A stretch of DNA of 39,973 nt. Origin: Pontibacillus marinus BH030004 = DSM 16465. GTDB lineage: Bacteria; Bacillota; Bacilli; Bacillales; BH030062. The stretch spans positions 1 to 39,973 of the forward strand of contig NZ_AULJ01000049.1 in NCBI RefSeq assembly GCF_000425225.1, given 5' to 3'. Below are positions 18,751 through 27,600 of the stretch, piece by piece (position 1 is the stretch's first letter; each line of letters begins with the position of its first letter). The position numbers were made by a program, and so were the translations under genes. Under the pieces are notes generated by a model. The model ran no database searches. It was given only the letters and a program-made list of their open reading frames with translations, and was not told the origin of the DNA.

Positions 18751-19566
18751 ATGAAAAGAAGTGAACGATTGGTCGCAATGACCAACTATCTAATAGAACA
18801 CCCTCAACAACTTGTGTCATTGCCCTTTTTTACGAATGAGTATGAATCCGCTAAATCTTCAATTAGTGAAGATTTAACGATCATCAATCAAATGTTCCAA
18901 CAACAAGGAATAGGGTATCTTCAAACGATTCCAGGGGCTGCTGGCGGCGTGAAATATATACCGCGCAATTCTAAAGAAAAAAGTGAACTGTTTATCGATC
19001 AGTTGGCTACAAAATTGGAGGATCCTGAGCGATTGTTGCCAGGAGGTTACTTATTTATGAGTGATTTGTTGGGGGATCCTCAAACTGTACGTAATATCGG
19101 TCGGTTATTTGCAACACACTTTTCTGATAGCACGATCGATGCTGTTGTAACCGTGGCGACTAAAGGTATACCATTAGCATATGCTGTGGCGTCTTATTTA
19201 AATGTGCCGGTTGTGATCGTACGTCGAGATCCGAAAGTTACAGAAGGATCTACAGTAAGCATTAATTACGTTTCTGGATCATCAAGAAAAATTCAAACCA
19301 TGGTTCTATCTAAGAGAAGCCTCAAACAAGGGGCAAATGTGCTTATCGTTGATGACTTTATGAAAGCTGGAGGCACGATTAATGGTATGAAAAGCCTTTT
19401 AGAAGAATTTGAAGCAAATGTTGCGGGTATTGGTGTCTTGGCAGAAGCTGAAGACGAGGATGAAGATCGTGTCGTAGATGATTATGTCTCTCTACTTCAA
19501 ATTAATAATGTCGATATTAAGAATCGTAAAATTGAAGTTCATCGTGGAAATCTTTTTGAACAATAA
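18751..19566 (+). CDS. purR: Purine operon repressor PurR
   Basis: A 271-residue regulator with an N-terminal winged helix (about 1-73) and a C-terminal phosphoribosyltransferase-fold domain that senses PRPP and, in recent work, ppGpp. The PRPP loop VLIVDDFMKAGGTI has Asp201-Asp202. It represses purine synthesis and salvage genes through PurBoxes, and such a pair lies just before this gene. The usual B. subtilis neighbour yabJ (ridA) is missing between purR and spoVG; a terminator and the spoVG promoter take its place. The AGGTG ribosome binding site lies 5 nt before the ATG and directly beside the right PurBox arm. Confidence 0.97.
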   Translation: MKRSERLVAMTNYLIEHPQQLVSLPFFTNEYESAKSSISEDLTIINQMFQQQGIGYLQTIPGAAGGVKYIPRNSKEKSELFIDQLATKLEDPERLLPGGYLFMSDLLGDPQTVRNIGRLFATHFSDSTIDAVVTVATKGIPLAYAVASYLNVPVVIVRRDPKVTEGSTVSINYVSGSSRKIQTMVLSKRSLKQGANVLIVDDFMKAGGTINGMKSLLEEFEANVAGIGVLAEAEDEDEDRVVDDYVSLLQINNVDIKNRKIEVHRGNLFEQ

Positions 19567-19582
19567 AATGTATTTTAGTGAG

Positions 19583-19618
19583 ATAGCTTTTATCTTTTTA
19601 GATAAAAGCTATTTTTTT
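19583..19618 (+). terminator. Intrinsic terminator after purR
   Basis: ATAGCTTTTATCT / AGATAAAAGCTAT, 13-bp perfect stem with a TTTT loop and a T-run. Confidence 0.93.
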
Positions 19619-19745
19619 GTGGGGAGATTTTTATTGTTTTATTAAAAAAATATTTATCCAATAATTTTATTTGTTTTATGATAATTCATATATAAAAAGG
19701 GCTATGGTGATAGTAAAGACTTGCATCAGGTTCTTCAAATAGTAG

Positions 19746-19777
19746 GGAGGAAAGTGCAAAAAATTAGAAAAGAATAA
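19746..19777 (+). promoter_or_regulatory. Sigma-H-like promoter P1 of spoVG
   Basis: AGGAAA in 19746-19754 and AAAGAATAA (19769-19777) resemble the sigma-H elements, but the spacing is about 2 nt longer than usual. It repeats the GTAGGGAGGAA sequence of P2. Confidence 0.45.
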
Positions 19778-19794
19778 TTTTTTTTAAAAAGTAG

Positions 19795-19823
19795 GGAGGA
19801 ATTCATGTAACTTTGTTGAATAT
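19795..19823 (+). promoter_or_regulatory. Sigma-H promoter P2 of spoVG
   Basis: GGAGGAATT (19795-19803) and GTTGAATAT (19815-19823) match RnAGGAwWW and RnnGAATww at every position, with near-normal spacing. spoVG is a classic sigma-H gene. The rest of the 296-nt purR-spoVG gap is AT-rich. Confidence 0.75.
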
Positions 19824-19862
19824 TGGTAATAAGTTCTTATAGGGAAAAGGTGGTGAGACATA

Positions 19863-20153
19863 ATGGAAGTAACTGACGTTAGACTGCGACGCGTTAATAC
19901 TGAAGGACGAATGCGAGCAATTGCTTCTATTACGTTAGACCAGGAATTCGTTGTTCATGACATTCGAGTAATCGATGGTAACAACGGTTTGTTTGTTGCT
20001 ATGCCAAGCAAACGTACTCCTGATGGAGAGTTTCGCGACATTGCGCATCCGATCAATTCTGGTACACGTGGAAAAATCCAAGATGCTGTACTAGAAGAAT
20101 ATCACCGCGCAGGGGAATTGGAAGTTGAATATGAAGAAGCAGGTGCTTCTTAA
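19863..20153 (+). CDS. spoVG: SpoVG, RNA-binding regulator
   Basis: A 96-residue protein almost identical to B. subtilis SpoVG ([39 protein letters not shown]). SpoVG proteins bind nucleic acids and act pleiotropically on septation, sporulation and, in other Firmicutes, virulence or capsule genes. The C-terminal helix that contributes to nucleic-acid binding is present. AAAGGTGG lies 9 nt before the ATG. Two sigma-H-type promoters precede it; in B. subtilis its expression is also repressed by AbrB, encoded here at 8287-8574. It ends with its own terminator. Confidence 0.97.
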   Translation: MEVTDVRLRRVNTEGRMRAIASITLDQEFVVHDIRVIDGNNGLFVAMPSKRTPDGEFRDIAHPINSGTRGKIQDAVLEEYHRAGELEVEYEEAGAS

Positions 20154-20175
20154 TACTCACTGAAGACAATAGGGG

Positions 20176-20209
20176 GGAGTCTAATCTGACGGGTTAGGCT
20201 CCTTTTTTT
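20176..20209 (+). terminator. Intrinsic terminator after spoVG
   Basis: GGAGTCTAA / TTAGGCTCC, a 9-bp stem with one G-T pair, then seven T. Confidence 0.92.
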
Positions 20210-20212
20210 GTT

Positions 20213-20300
20213 AGAGCGTAGCCACATCCAGCTCCAGCACCCAGCAACGAATGGACTTCCTTCGTTGCTAAACGGGCGATTACGCTTTTGCTCTAACAGT
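20213..20300 (+). repeat. Family C hairpin repeat, copy 3
   Basis: Outer arms TAGAGCGTA and TACGCTTTTGCTCTA enclose CCACATCCAGCTCCAGCACC and a stem AGCAACGAATGGA / TCCTTCGTTGCT. It then reads AAACGGGCG and ends in a T-rich tail. It lies just after the spoVG terminator and before the glmU promoter. Confidence 0.85.
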
Positions 20301-20328
20301 TGAAATAATGGCGTTTTTAAGATATATT
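20300..20328 (+). promoter_or_regulatory. Sigma-A promoter of glmU-prs
   Basis: TTGAAA (20300-20305), 17-nt spacer, TATATT (20323-20328), 31 nt before glmU. Confidence 0.65.
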
Positions 20329-20358
20329 CGTAGATGATAAAAGGATGGTGGTTTGTTA

Positions 20359-21738
20359 ATGGGTAATCGTTATGCAGTTGTGTTGGCTGCTGGTCAGGGG
20401 ACACGTATGAAATCCTCTTTATACAAAGTGTTACACCCTGTATGCGGCAAGCCAATGGTTCAACATGTTATAGATCAATTAAAGCCTTTACAGCTAAATG
20501 AAATTATTACCATTGTTGGTCATGGTGCAGAGACTGTTCAAGATCAAATCGGGGACGACAGCCGATTCGTGATCCAAGAAGAACAGCTCGGTACAGGCCA
20601 TGCTGTTCAACAGGCTGATAGCATTCTGGAGCAACAAGAAGGAATAACCCTTGTAGTATGTGGTGACACGCCACTATTAACCAAAGATACACTTGAGTCT
20701 CTCATTACTTATCACGAAGAAGAAGGTTCTAAAGCCACACTTCTTACAGCACATGCAGAAGACCCTACAGGTTACGGTCGAATTGTGAGAACTGAAGATG
20801 GCAATGTTGCTCGTATTGTAGAGCAAAAAGATGCATCAGAAGAGGTTCAAAAGATTCAAGAGATCAATACAGGTGTGTTCTGTTTTGATAATAAAGCTTT
20901 ATTCGAAACGTTAAAGCATGTATCAAATGATAATTCTCAAGGAGAATATTATCTCCCAGACGTGATCGAAATTCTAAAAAGCCAAAGTGAAAAGATTGCA
21001 GCCTACCAAACAGACCGTTTTGAAGAAACGTTAGGTGTTAATGACCGCGTTGCCTTATCTCGCGCCGAACAGGCTATGAAACGTCGAATTAATGAGTATC
21101 ATATGAGAAATGGTGTAACCATCATTGATCCTAGTCATACTTATATTGGATTAGATGTGCAAATTGAACAAGATGCTGTTATTTATCCAGGGAGTGTAAT
21201 TGAGGGAAATACCACGATTGCTACAGGTGTAGAAGTGGGTCCTCATTCTGAAATTAAAAATTGTACGATTGGGCAAAATACAGTTATCAAACAAAGTGTG
21301 GCACATGAAAGTTATATTGGTCATGGCGTTAATATCGGGCCGTATGCTCACATTCGACCGGCTTCTGAATTAGGCGATGATGTTAAGGTTGGTAATTTTG
21401 TAGAAATTAAGAAAGCTTCCTTTGGTAAAGGAAGTAAAGCATCTCACTTAAGTTATATTGGTGATGCTAAAGTAGGCGAAGGTGTTAACATTGGCTGTGG
21501 AACGATCACAGTAAATTATGATGGTCAAAATAAACATCTTACGACGATTGAAGATGAAGCGTTTATCGGATGCAATTCGAATTTAGTAGCACCTGTTAAT
21601 GTCGGGAAAGGTGCTTATGTTGCAGCGGGCTCTACAATAACCAAGGACGTGCCAGGAGACGCATTGTCCATTGCTCGTTCTCGTCAAACGAACAAAGAAG
21701 GTTATGTTGAAAAACTCAAGAATATGAAAAAAGATTAA
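20359..21738 (+). CDS. glmU: Bifunctional UDP-N-acetylglucosamine pyrophosphorylase / GlcN-1-P acetyltransferase
   Basis: Makes UDP-GlcNAc for peptidoglycan and teichoic acid. The N-terminal uridyltransferase domain has [19 protein letters not shown] (9-27) and the GDTPLL motif. The C-terminal left-handed beta-helix (from about residue 250) carries hexapeptide repeats and the acetyl-CoA site region [19 protein letters not shown]. The length, 459 residues, is normal. The start is ATG 20359, with GGTGG 7 nt upstream; a TTG two codons earlier is less well placed. The TAA stop overlaps a discarded ATG for prs, and prs follows 17 nt later, so the pair is cotranscribed. Confidence 0.97.
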   Translation: MGNRYAVVLAAGQGTRMKSSLYKVLHPVCGKPMVQHVIDQLKPLQLNEIITIVGHGAETVQDQIGDDSRFVIQEEQLGTGHAVQQADSILEQQEGITLVVCGDTPLLTKDTLESLITYHEEEGSKATLLTAHAEDPTGYGRIVRTEDGNVARIVEQKDASEEVQKIQEINTGVFCFDNKALFETLKHVSNDNSQGEYYLPDVIEILKSQSEKIAAYQTDRFEETLGVNDRVALSRAEQAMKRRINEYHMRNGVTIIDPSHTYIGLDVQIEQDAVIYPGSVIEGNTTIATGVEVGPHSEIKNCTIGQNTVIKQSVAHESYIGHGVNIGPYAHIRPASELGDDVKVGNFVEIKKASFGKGSKASHLSYIGDAKVGEGVNIGCGTITVNYDGQNKHLTTIEDEAFIGCNSNLVAPVNVGKGAYVAAGSTITKDVPGDALSIARSRQTNKEGYVEKLKNMKKD

Positions 21739-21755
21739 TGGAGGGTATTAGCGCA

Positions 21756-22712
21756 ATGGCTAACAATCAATACAAAGATCCGTCTTTAAAAGTGTTTTCT
21801 CTTAACTCCAATCCAACACTAGCTCAAGAAATTGCAGAAAACATCGGCACAGAGCTTGGTAAGTGTACGGTTACTTCATTTAGTGATGGAGAAATCCAAA
21901 TTAATATTGAAGAAAGTATCCGTGGTTGTGATGTATATGTTGTGCAATCAACTTGTGAACCTGTAAACCAGCACATCATGGAACTTTTAATTATGATTGA
22001 TGCATTGAAGCGTGCATCTGCTAAGACCATTAACATTGTTATGCCTTATTACGGCTATGCGCGTCAGGATCGTAAAGCACGTTCTCGTGAACCAATCACT
22101 GCTAAGCTAATGGCGAACCTTTTAGAGACCGCAGGAGCTTCAAGAGTCATCATGCTAGACCTCCACGCTTCTCAAATTCAAGGATTCTTTGATGTACCAA
22201 TTGACCACCTTGTTGGTGTACCACTTCTTTCTGATTACTTTGAAGGAAAGAACTTTGACGATGTTGTAATCGTATCACCAGACCATGGTGGTGTGACGAG
22301 AGCTCGTAAAATGGCAGACCGCCTAAAAGCTCCGATTGCTATTATTGACAAACGACGACCACGTCCGAATGTTGCGGAAGTCATGAATATTGTAGGTAAT
22401 ATTGAAGGTAAGACAGCTATTTTGATTGATGATATTATTGATACAGCTGGAACTATTACATTAGCAGCCAATGCACTTGTAGAAAACGGGGCAAAAGAAG
22501 TATATGCATGCTGTACACACCCTGTTCTATCGGGGCCTGCTATTGAGCGTATTAATAACTCAAAAATCAAAGAGCTTGTTGTAACAAACACGATTCCTCT
22601 TAAAGATGAGAAACGCATTGATAAGGTTACAGAGCTTTCTGTAGGCCAGTTAATTAGTGAAGCAATCATGCGTGTTCATGAACGTAAATCAATTTCAATT
22701 CTGTTTGATTAA
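21756..22712 (+). CDS. prs: Ribose-phosphate pyrophosphokinase
   Basis: Transfers pyrophosphate from ATP to ribose-5-phosphate to make PRPP, the precursor for purines, pyrimidines, His, Trp and NAD and the effector that releases PurR. The 318-residue protein contains the metal-binding [13 protein letters not shown], the flexible loop region [20 protein letters not shown] and the ribose-phosphate loop [12 protein letters not shown]. The start at 21756 follows GGAGGG by 10 nt and matches B. subtilis Prs; an ATG at 21738 lies before the ribosome binding site. It is downstream of glmU in one operon. Confidence 0.98.
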   Translation: MANNQYKDPSLKVFSLNSNPTLAQEIAENIGTELGKCTVTSFSDGEIQINIEESIRGCDVYVVQSTCEPVNQHIMELLIMIDALKRASAKTINIVMPYYGYARQDRKARSREPITAKLMANLLETAGASRVIMLDLHASQIQGFFDVPIDHLVGVPLLSDYFEGKNFDDVVIVSPDHGGVTRARKMADRLKAPIAIIDKRRPRPNVAEVMNIVGNIEGKTAILIDDIIDTAGTITLAANALVENGAKEVYACCTHPVLSGPAIERINNSKIKELVVTNTIPLKDEKRIDKVTELSVGQLISEAIMRVHERKSISILFD

Positions 22713-22777
22713 TTAAGATTTTGGAGCATAAAAATAAGTCATCTGAAGAATAATTTGTTTGATATTGTGAAAAAAGG

Positions 22778-22803
22778 GTTTACCCCTATCCTAGGATGGG
22801 AAT
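22778..22803 (+). promoter_or_regulatory. Sigma-B promoter of ctc
   Basis: GTTTAC (22778-22783), 14-nt spacer, GGGAAT (22798-22803) closely match the sigma-B consensus GTTTAA, 12-15, GGGTAT. The B. subtilis ctc promoter is the model sigma-B promoter. Confidence 0.85.
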
Positions 22804-22847
22804 TATATAACATTAGAAGGTTTATAATTTGATGGAGGGTGATTGAC

Positions 22848-23492
22848 TTGGCAGTAACAGTTAAAGCAAAAACCAGACAAGACTTAAGAGGTTCAGTAAA
22901 TAATAAACTTCGTCGTGAAGGTCGAGTTCCAGCGATTGTTTATGGTAAAGAAAAGGAACCACTTGCGGTTTCTGTAGACAGCTTGGAATTGCTTAAGACA
23001 CTTAGAGATGAAGGGAAAAACGCAATTATATCCTTAGATGTAGAAGGCGATTCTCCTCGACAAGTTATGTTCCATGAATATCAAATAGAACCACTTCGTA
23101 ATGAGTTATATCATGCGGACTTTTATATTGTGGATATGTCAACAGAAGTTGATGTACAAGTTCCAATCCACGTTGAAGGCAATGCACAAGGTGTTCAAGA
23201 TGGCGGGATTTTATCTCAGCCTCTACATGAATTATCACTACGTGCGAAGCCGAACGAAATTCCAAATGAAATCCAAGTTGATGTTTCTAATTTAGAAGTA
23301 GGAGATAGTTTCTTAGTAAGTGATCTAAAAGAAGCTAAAAACTACGAAATTACTGAAGATGAGTCAACAACGATTGTAACGATACTGCCTCCTCAGACTG
23401 AAGAGGTTGTTGAACCAGGCGAAACCCAAGATGGTGACGCTGAGCCAGAAGTCATTAATCAAAAAGATGACGATGAGGAAGAAGAAGAGTAA
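22848..23492 (+). CDS. ctc: Ribosomal protein bL25, general stress form (Ctc)
   Basis: A 214-residue two-domain L25/TL5-type protein that binds 5S rRNA. The N-terminal L25 domain (about 1-92) contains LRREGRVPAIVYGKE and SLELLKTLRDEGKNA; the C-terminal TL5 beta domain (about 95-180) is followed by a very acidic tail ending DDDEEEEE. In B. subtilis Ctc replaces or accompanies normal ribosomal functions under stress. The TTG start at 22848 follows GGAGGG by 8 nt and gives the family N-terminus; GTG 22839 overlaps that site. The acidic tail is typical of halotolerant Bacillaceae but is not proof of it. Confidence 0.94.
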   Translation: MAVTVKAKTRQDLRGSVNNKLRREGRVPAIVYGKEKEPLAVSVDSLELLKTLRDEGKNAIISLDVEGDSPRQVMFHEYQIEPLRNELYHADFYIVDMSTEVDVQVPIHVEGNAQGVQDGGILSQPLHELSLRAKPNEIPNEIQVDVSNLEVGDSFLVSDLKEAKNYEITEDESTTIVTILPPQTEEVVEPGETQDGDAEPEVINQKDDDEEEEE

Positions 23493-23505
23493 ACCTCACA
23501 TAAAG

Positions 23506-23537
23506 GAAAGGCGTAGCCGTGTGGTTACGCCTTTTTT
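23506..23537 (+). terminator. Intrinsic terminator after ctc
   Basis: GGCGTAGCC / GGTTACGCC with a GTGT loop (one G-T pair), then six T. Adjacent A and T tracts extend the stem. Confidence 0.92.
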
Positions 23538-23644
23538 ACGTATGAAAAAGGTGAAATCAATATTTTAGTTTATTTTTATTCTATAGTGAATTTCGGTACA
23601 ATAGATAAAGATAAGTTTGAAAGGGACTGGAAAGAGGGATTGTT

Positions 23645-24202
23645 ATGAAGTGTATTATTGGATTAGGAAACCCAGGTCCAAAATATGAAAAAACCCGACA
23701 CAACGTTGGTTTTATGGTAATAGATGAGTTACTGGAGAGGCATAATTGGAAACTAAATAAAGAGAAGTATAAAGGAAGTCATACTGTTGAACGTTGTAAC
23801 GGTGAAAAAATGGTTTTACTTAAACCGTTAACATTTATGAACTTATCGGGGGATGCTGTAAAACCATTAATGGATTACTATGACCTCTCACCAGAAGATA
23901 TTGTAGTGATCTATGATGATCTAGATCTCCCACCAGGGAAAATTCGCCTTCGACAACAAGGCGGTCATGGTGGTCATAATGGTATGAGATCTATTATTGA
24001 TCATCTTGGTACCAAAGAGTTTCCAAGAATCCGTATTGGTGTTGGGCGTCCAACAGGATCAAAATCTGTAAGTGACCATGTTTTAAGCCCATTCTCCAAA
24101 GAAGAAAGTCAGGATGTAAACGACAGTGTGAAGAAAGCTGCGGATGCCTGTGAGGGTTGGATGGAAAACACTTTTCTTAGTGTCATGAATGAATACAATT
24201 AA
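23645..24202 (+). CDS. pth: Peptidyl-tRNA hydrolase (SpoVC)
   Basis: Releases tRNA from prematurely dropped peptidyl-tRNA; essential, and known as spoVC in B. subtilis because of a temperature-sensitive sporulation allele. The 185-residue protein has IIGLGNPGPKYEKTRHNVGF with catalytic His19 and substrate-binding Asn9, the KPLTFMNLSG segment and YDDLDLPPGKIRLR with the conserved Asp. AGAGGGA lies about 8 nt upstream of the ATG. A sigma-F promoter for fin follows directly. Confidence 0.97.
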   Translation: MKCIIGLGNPGPKYEKTRHNVGFMVIDELLERHNWKLNKEKYKGSHTVERCNGEKMVLLKPLTFMNLSGDAVKPLMDYYDLSPEDIVVIYDDLDLPPGKIRLRQQGGHGGHNGMRSIIDHLGTKEFPRIRIGVGRPTGSKSVSDHVLSPFSKEESQDVNDSVKKAADACEGWMENTFLSVMNEYN

Positions 24203-24231
24203 ACGTGCATATAGTGAAGAACATCCTTCAC

Positions 24232-24261
24232 GTATAAGCTAATTTCTTCTCGGGCAAACTT
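24232..24261 (+). promoter_or_regulatory. Sigma-F promoter of fin
   Basis: GTATA (24232-24236), a 15-nt spacer and GGGCAAACTT (24252-24261) match the sigma-F consensus at all positions but one. B. subtilis fin is transcribed by sigma-F. A GTGAAG/CTTCAC hairpin overlaps the -35 side. Confidence 0.75.
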
Positions 24262-24293
24262 AAGGTAAATAGTTTGTGCAAGGAGGAATAATT

Positions 24294-24524
24294 ATGGCTG
24301 TGATCTATCAATGTAGACATTGTAAGCAGCAGATCGGCGCTTTTCATCATGAGAATGTGGATACAGATCACTTGGGTCTGGAACAACTTACTGAAGAAGA
24401 ACGTGTCGATATGGTTCAAATGCACGAGAACGGAAATATTGAGATTAAAACGATTTGTGAGAATTGTCAGGATGCCTTAGAAAACAATCCACATTACCAT
24501 GAGCTCGATAACTTTATTCAATAA
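24294..24524 (+). CDS. fin: Anti-sigma-F factor Fin
   Basis: A 76-residue forespore protein (formerly YabK) that binds sigma-F and helps the switch to sigma-G. Two CxxC pairs, YQCRHCKQQIG near the N-terminus and ICENCQDAL near residue 58, would form a zinc site. The middle TDHLGLEQLTEEERVDM and the C-terminal HELDNFIQ resemble B. subtilis Fin. ATG 24294 is preferred because AAGGAGG (24280-24286) lies 7 nt upstream; the GTG at 24276 precedes that site. With csfB at 658, the window encodes two zinc anti-sigma factors that frame the sigma-F to sigma-G handover. Confidence 0.93.
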   Translation: MAVIYQCRHCKQQIGAFHHENVDTDHLGLEQLTEEERVDMVQMHENGNIEIKTICENCQDALENNPHYHELDNFIQ

Positions 24525-24532
24525 GTCAATTA

Positions 24533-24558
24533 GCTTTGGTTACAAACCAAAGCATTTT
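24533..24558 (+). terminator. Intrinsic terminator after fin
   Basis: GCTTTGGTT / AACCAAAGC, a 9-bp perfect stem with a 3-nt loop, then ATTTTC. Confidence 0.8.
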
Positions 24559-24581
24559 CAAGTGTATAAACGTGTAGATAT

Positions 24582-24627
24582 AAGCGTAGTTGTCTGATCT
24601 CGGCTCCTAACAGCCTGCTACGCTTTT
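24582..24627 (+). other. Hairpin with T-tail upstream of mfd
   Basis: AAGCGTAG (24582-24589) pairs with CTACGCTT (24618-24625), a 28-nt loop between, followed by TTTCTT. It ends about 24 nt before mfd, and its TACGCTTTT end resembles family C. It could be a second terminator, an eroded repeat or an attenuator. Confidence 0.5.
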
Positions 24628-24650
24628 CTTACATATGCAGGGGGAACGAT

Positions 24651-27600
24651 ATGCAAGGACTTAAGGATTTTTTAAAAAAACAAGATGATGTGCATTCTAT
24701 CATTTCTGGATTTTCTTCAGGGATGCAAGAGCAGTTTGCAGCCGGGCTTTCTGGTTCAGCAAGAAGTGTGCTTGTTTCGTTATTAGAGGAGTCGACGAAA
24801 CGGCCTATATTGCTTGTTACACACCAATTAATGCAAGCACAACAATTATATGAGGATTTACTAGGGATATCGGATGCTGAGCATGTTCATTTGTACCCTG
24901 TGAATGAATTAATTGCTTCTGAGATAGCTGTTGCAAGTCCAGAGTTAAGAAGTGAGCGGATTGATGCGTTAAACCACTGGGCTCAAGAGAAGTCAGGGAT
25001 CTTAATTGCTCCTGTTGCAGCACTAAAGCGTATTTTGCCACCCCCATCTTATTGGGAACAATACCAGCTGAACTTTAAGGTAGGAGAGGCGATTGATCTT
25101 GATGCTTATCTTAAAGGGCTGATTAATGTCGGATATGAACGTGCGGATATGGTTAGCTCACCAGGTGAATTTAGCTTACGTGGTGGAATATTGGATATTT
25201 ATCCGTTAACCCAACCGAATCCTTTGAGAATTGAACTCTTTGATGATGAAGTAGACTCCATTCGCTATTTTGACTCTGAAAGTCAACGATCTTTAGAAAA
25301 GTTAGATCAAGTTACGATAGGACCTGCTAGTGAGCTCCTTTTAACAGATGAGGATTTAACAAGAGGGGCACACAGGCTTGAGGAAGCCTTAGCTAAAACA
25401 CTTCAAAAGATGCAAAGTAGTGAGCTAAAGGAGAAGGTAACAGAGACCATTGAACATGATATATCACGTTTGAATAATCATGAACGTTTTGAAGAGATGT
25501 ACAAATATATATCTTTATACTATGAGAATTCTGCCAGTCTGCTAGATTATATACCTGAAAACGGGATAGTTGTTCTGGATGAGATGAGCCGAATTCAAGA
25601 AACAGCGAATCGATTAGATGAAGAAGAGGCTGATTGGTATAGTAGTCTTTTAGAGTCAGGGCAAATGGTTAGAGATATTTCAATCTCCTATAATTGGCCT
25701 GATGTTTGGCATGCCATTAAACAGCCTCGACTATACATGTCTGTTTTCTTACGTCATATTCCAAACACACAACCTCAAAATATCGTGAACTTTTCATGCC
25801 GTGCTATGCAGCAATTTCATGGCCAAATGAATCTTTTACAGAATGAAATGGATCGTTGGAAGAAAAGTGGTTATTCTGTGATCATCGTGGCTCCTAATCA
25901 TGAGCGTGCCCAAAAAATTCAGAATGTCTTAGAGGATTACGATATGGAAGCAGTAGTGTCAGAACACGAGCCTTCCTTACCTGTAACGACACCAACGATC
26001 GTAACGGAGCAAATGACATCTGGATTTGAGTTACCGATGCATAAAATTGCTGTGCTTACAGAGAGTGAATTATTTAAGAAACAAACAACAAGACCGAAGC
26101 GAAAGAAGAAAATCTCCAATGCTGAACGAATTAAAAGTTATCAGGAATTAAAAGTTGGGGATTACGTGGTACATGCCAACCACGGTATTGGAAAGTACAT
26201 CGGTATAGAAACGCTAGAATTGAATGGCATTCATAAGGATTATATGCTTGTTAAATACTCTGGTGATGACAAGCTGTATGTACCCATAGATCAAATCGAT
26301 CAGGTTCAGAAGTTTGTTGGTTCAGAAGGGAAAGAACCGAAGCTATACAAGCTCGGAGGAAGTGAGTGGAAGAAGGTTAAAAGTCGTGTGCAATCTTCCG
26401 TTGAAGATATTGCTGATGACTTAATCCAACTTTATGCCGAGCGAGAAGCAACAAAAGGATATGCATTTGGTGAAGATACGGAAATGCAAAAAGATTTTGA
26501 AGCGGCTTTTCCTTATCAGGAAACCGAGGACCAAATCCGCTGTATTCAAGAAATCAAAACGGATATGGAGAAAATACGCCCGATGGACCGACTCTTGTGT
26601 GGGGATGTGGGTTATGGAAAAACCGAAGTAGCCATCCGTGCAGCCTTTAAAGCTATTGCAGATGGAAAACAAGTAGCCATACTTGTCCCGACTACGATTT
26701 TGGCTCAACAGCACTATGAAACGGTTCGCGAGCGTTTTCAGGATTTCCCGATTAACATTGGTTTGTTAAGTCGTTTCCGTACACAAAAGCAGCAAAAGGA
26801 AACAAAAGAAGGTCTGAAAAGCGGAATTGTAGACATCGTCATTGGAACACACCGACTTCTGTCTAAAGATATTCAAGTGAAAGATCTTGGCTTATTAATT
26901 GTAGATGAAGAGCAACGTTTCGGAGTGAAGCACAAAGAAAAAATTAAGCAGATGAAAACGAATGTGGATGTTCTTACATTAACAGCAACTCCAATTCCGC
27001 GTACGTTGCATATGTCTATGCTAGGTGTTCGTGATTTATCTGTTATTGAAACACCTCCTGAAAACCGTTTCCCAATCCAGACATATGTCTTGGAATACAA
27101 TCCAGTGTTTATGCGTGAGGCGATTGAACGGGAAATGGCTCGTGGTGGGCAGGTCTTTTTCCTTTTCAACCGTGTAGAAAATATTGAACGTATGGCTGAA
27201 GAAATTTCTGCTCTGGTTGAGGATGCCCGGGTCACATTTGCACATGGTCAAATGAATGAGACTGAACTTGAAAACGTCATGTTCAGCTTCCTTGAGGGAG
27301 AATCAGATGTACTTGTTTCAACTACGATTATCGAGACAGGTGTAGATATTCCGAATGTAAATACGCTTATTGTATATGATGCTGATCGAATGGGCTTAAG
27401 TCAGTTGTATCAATTAAGAGGACGTGTAGGACGCTCAAACCGAGTTGCTTATGCTTACTTCACGTATCAAAAGGATAAAGTTTTAACAGAAGTGGCGGAA
27501 AAGCGTTTGCAGGCTATAAAAGAATTCACGGAGTTAGGGTCAGGATTCAAGATTGCTATGCGTGACCTCTCTATTCGTGGGGCTGGAAATCTTCTAGGTG

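Noticed and set aside
23101-23295. 64-codon frame inside ctc on the same strand
   Set aside because: Out-of-frame shadow of ctc with no start signals.
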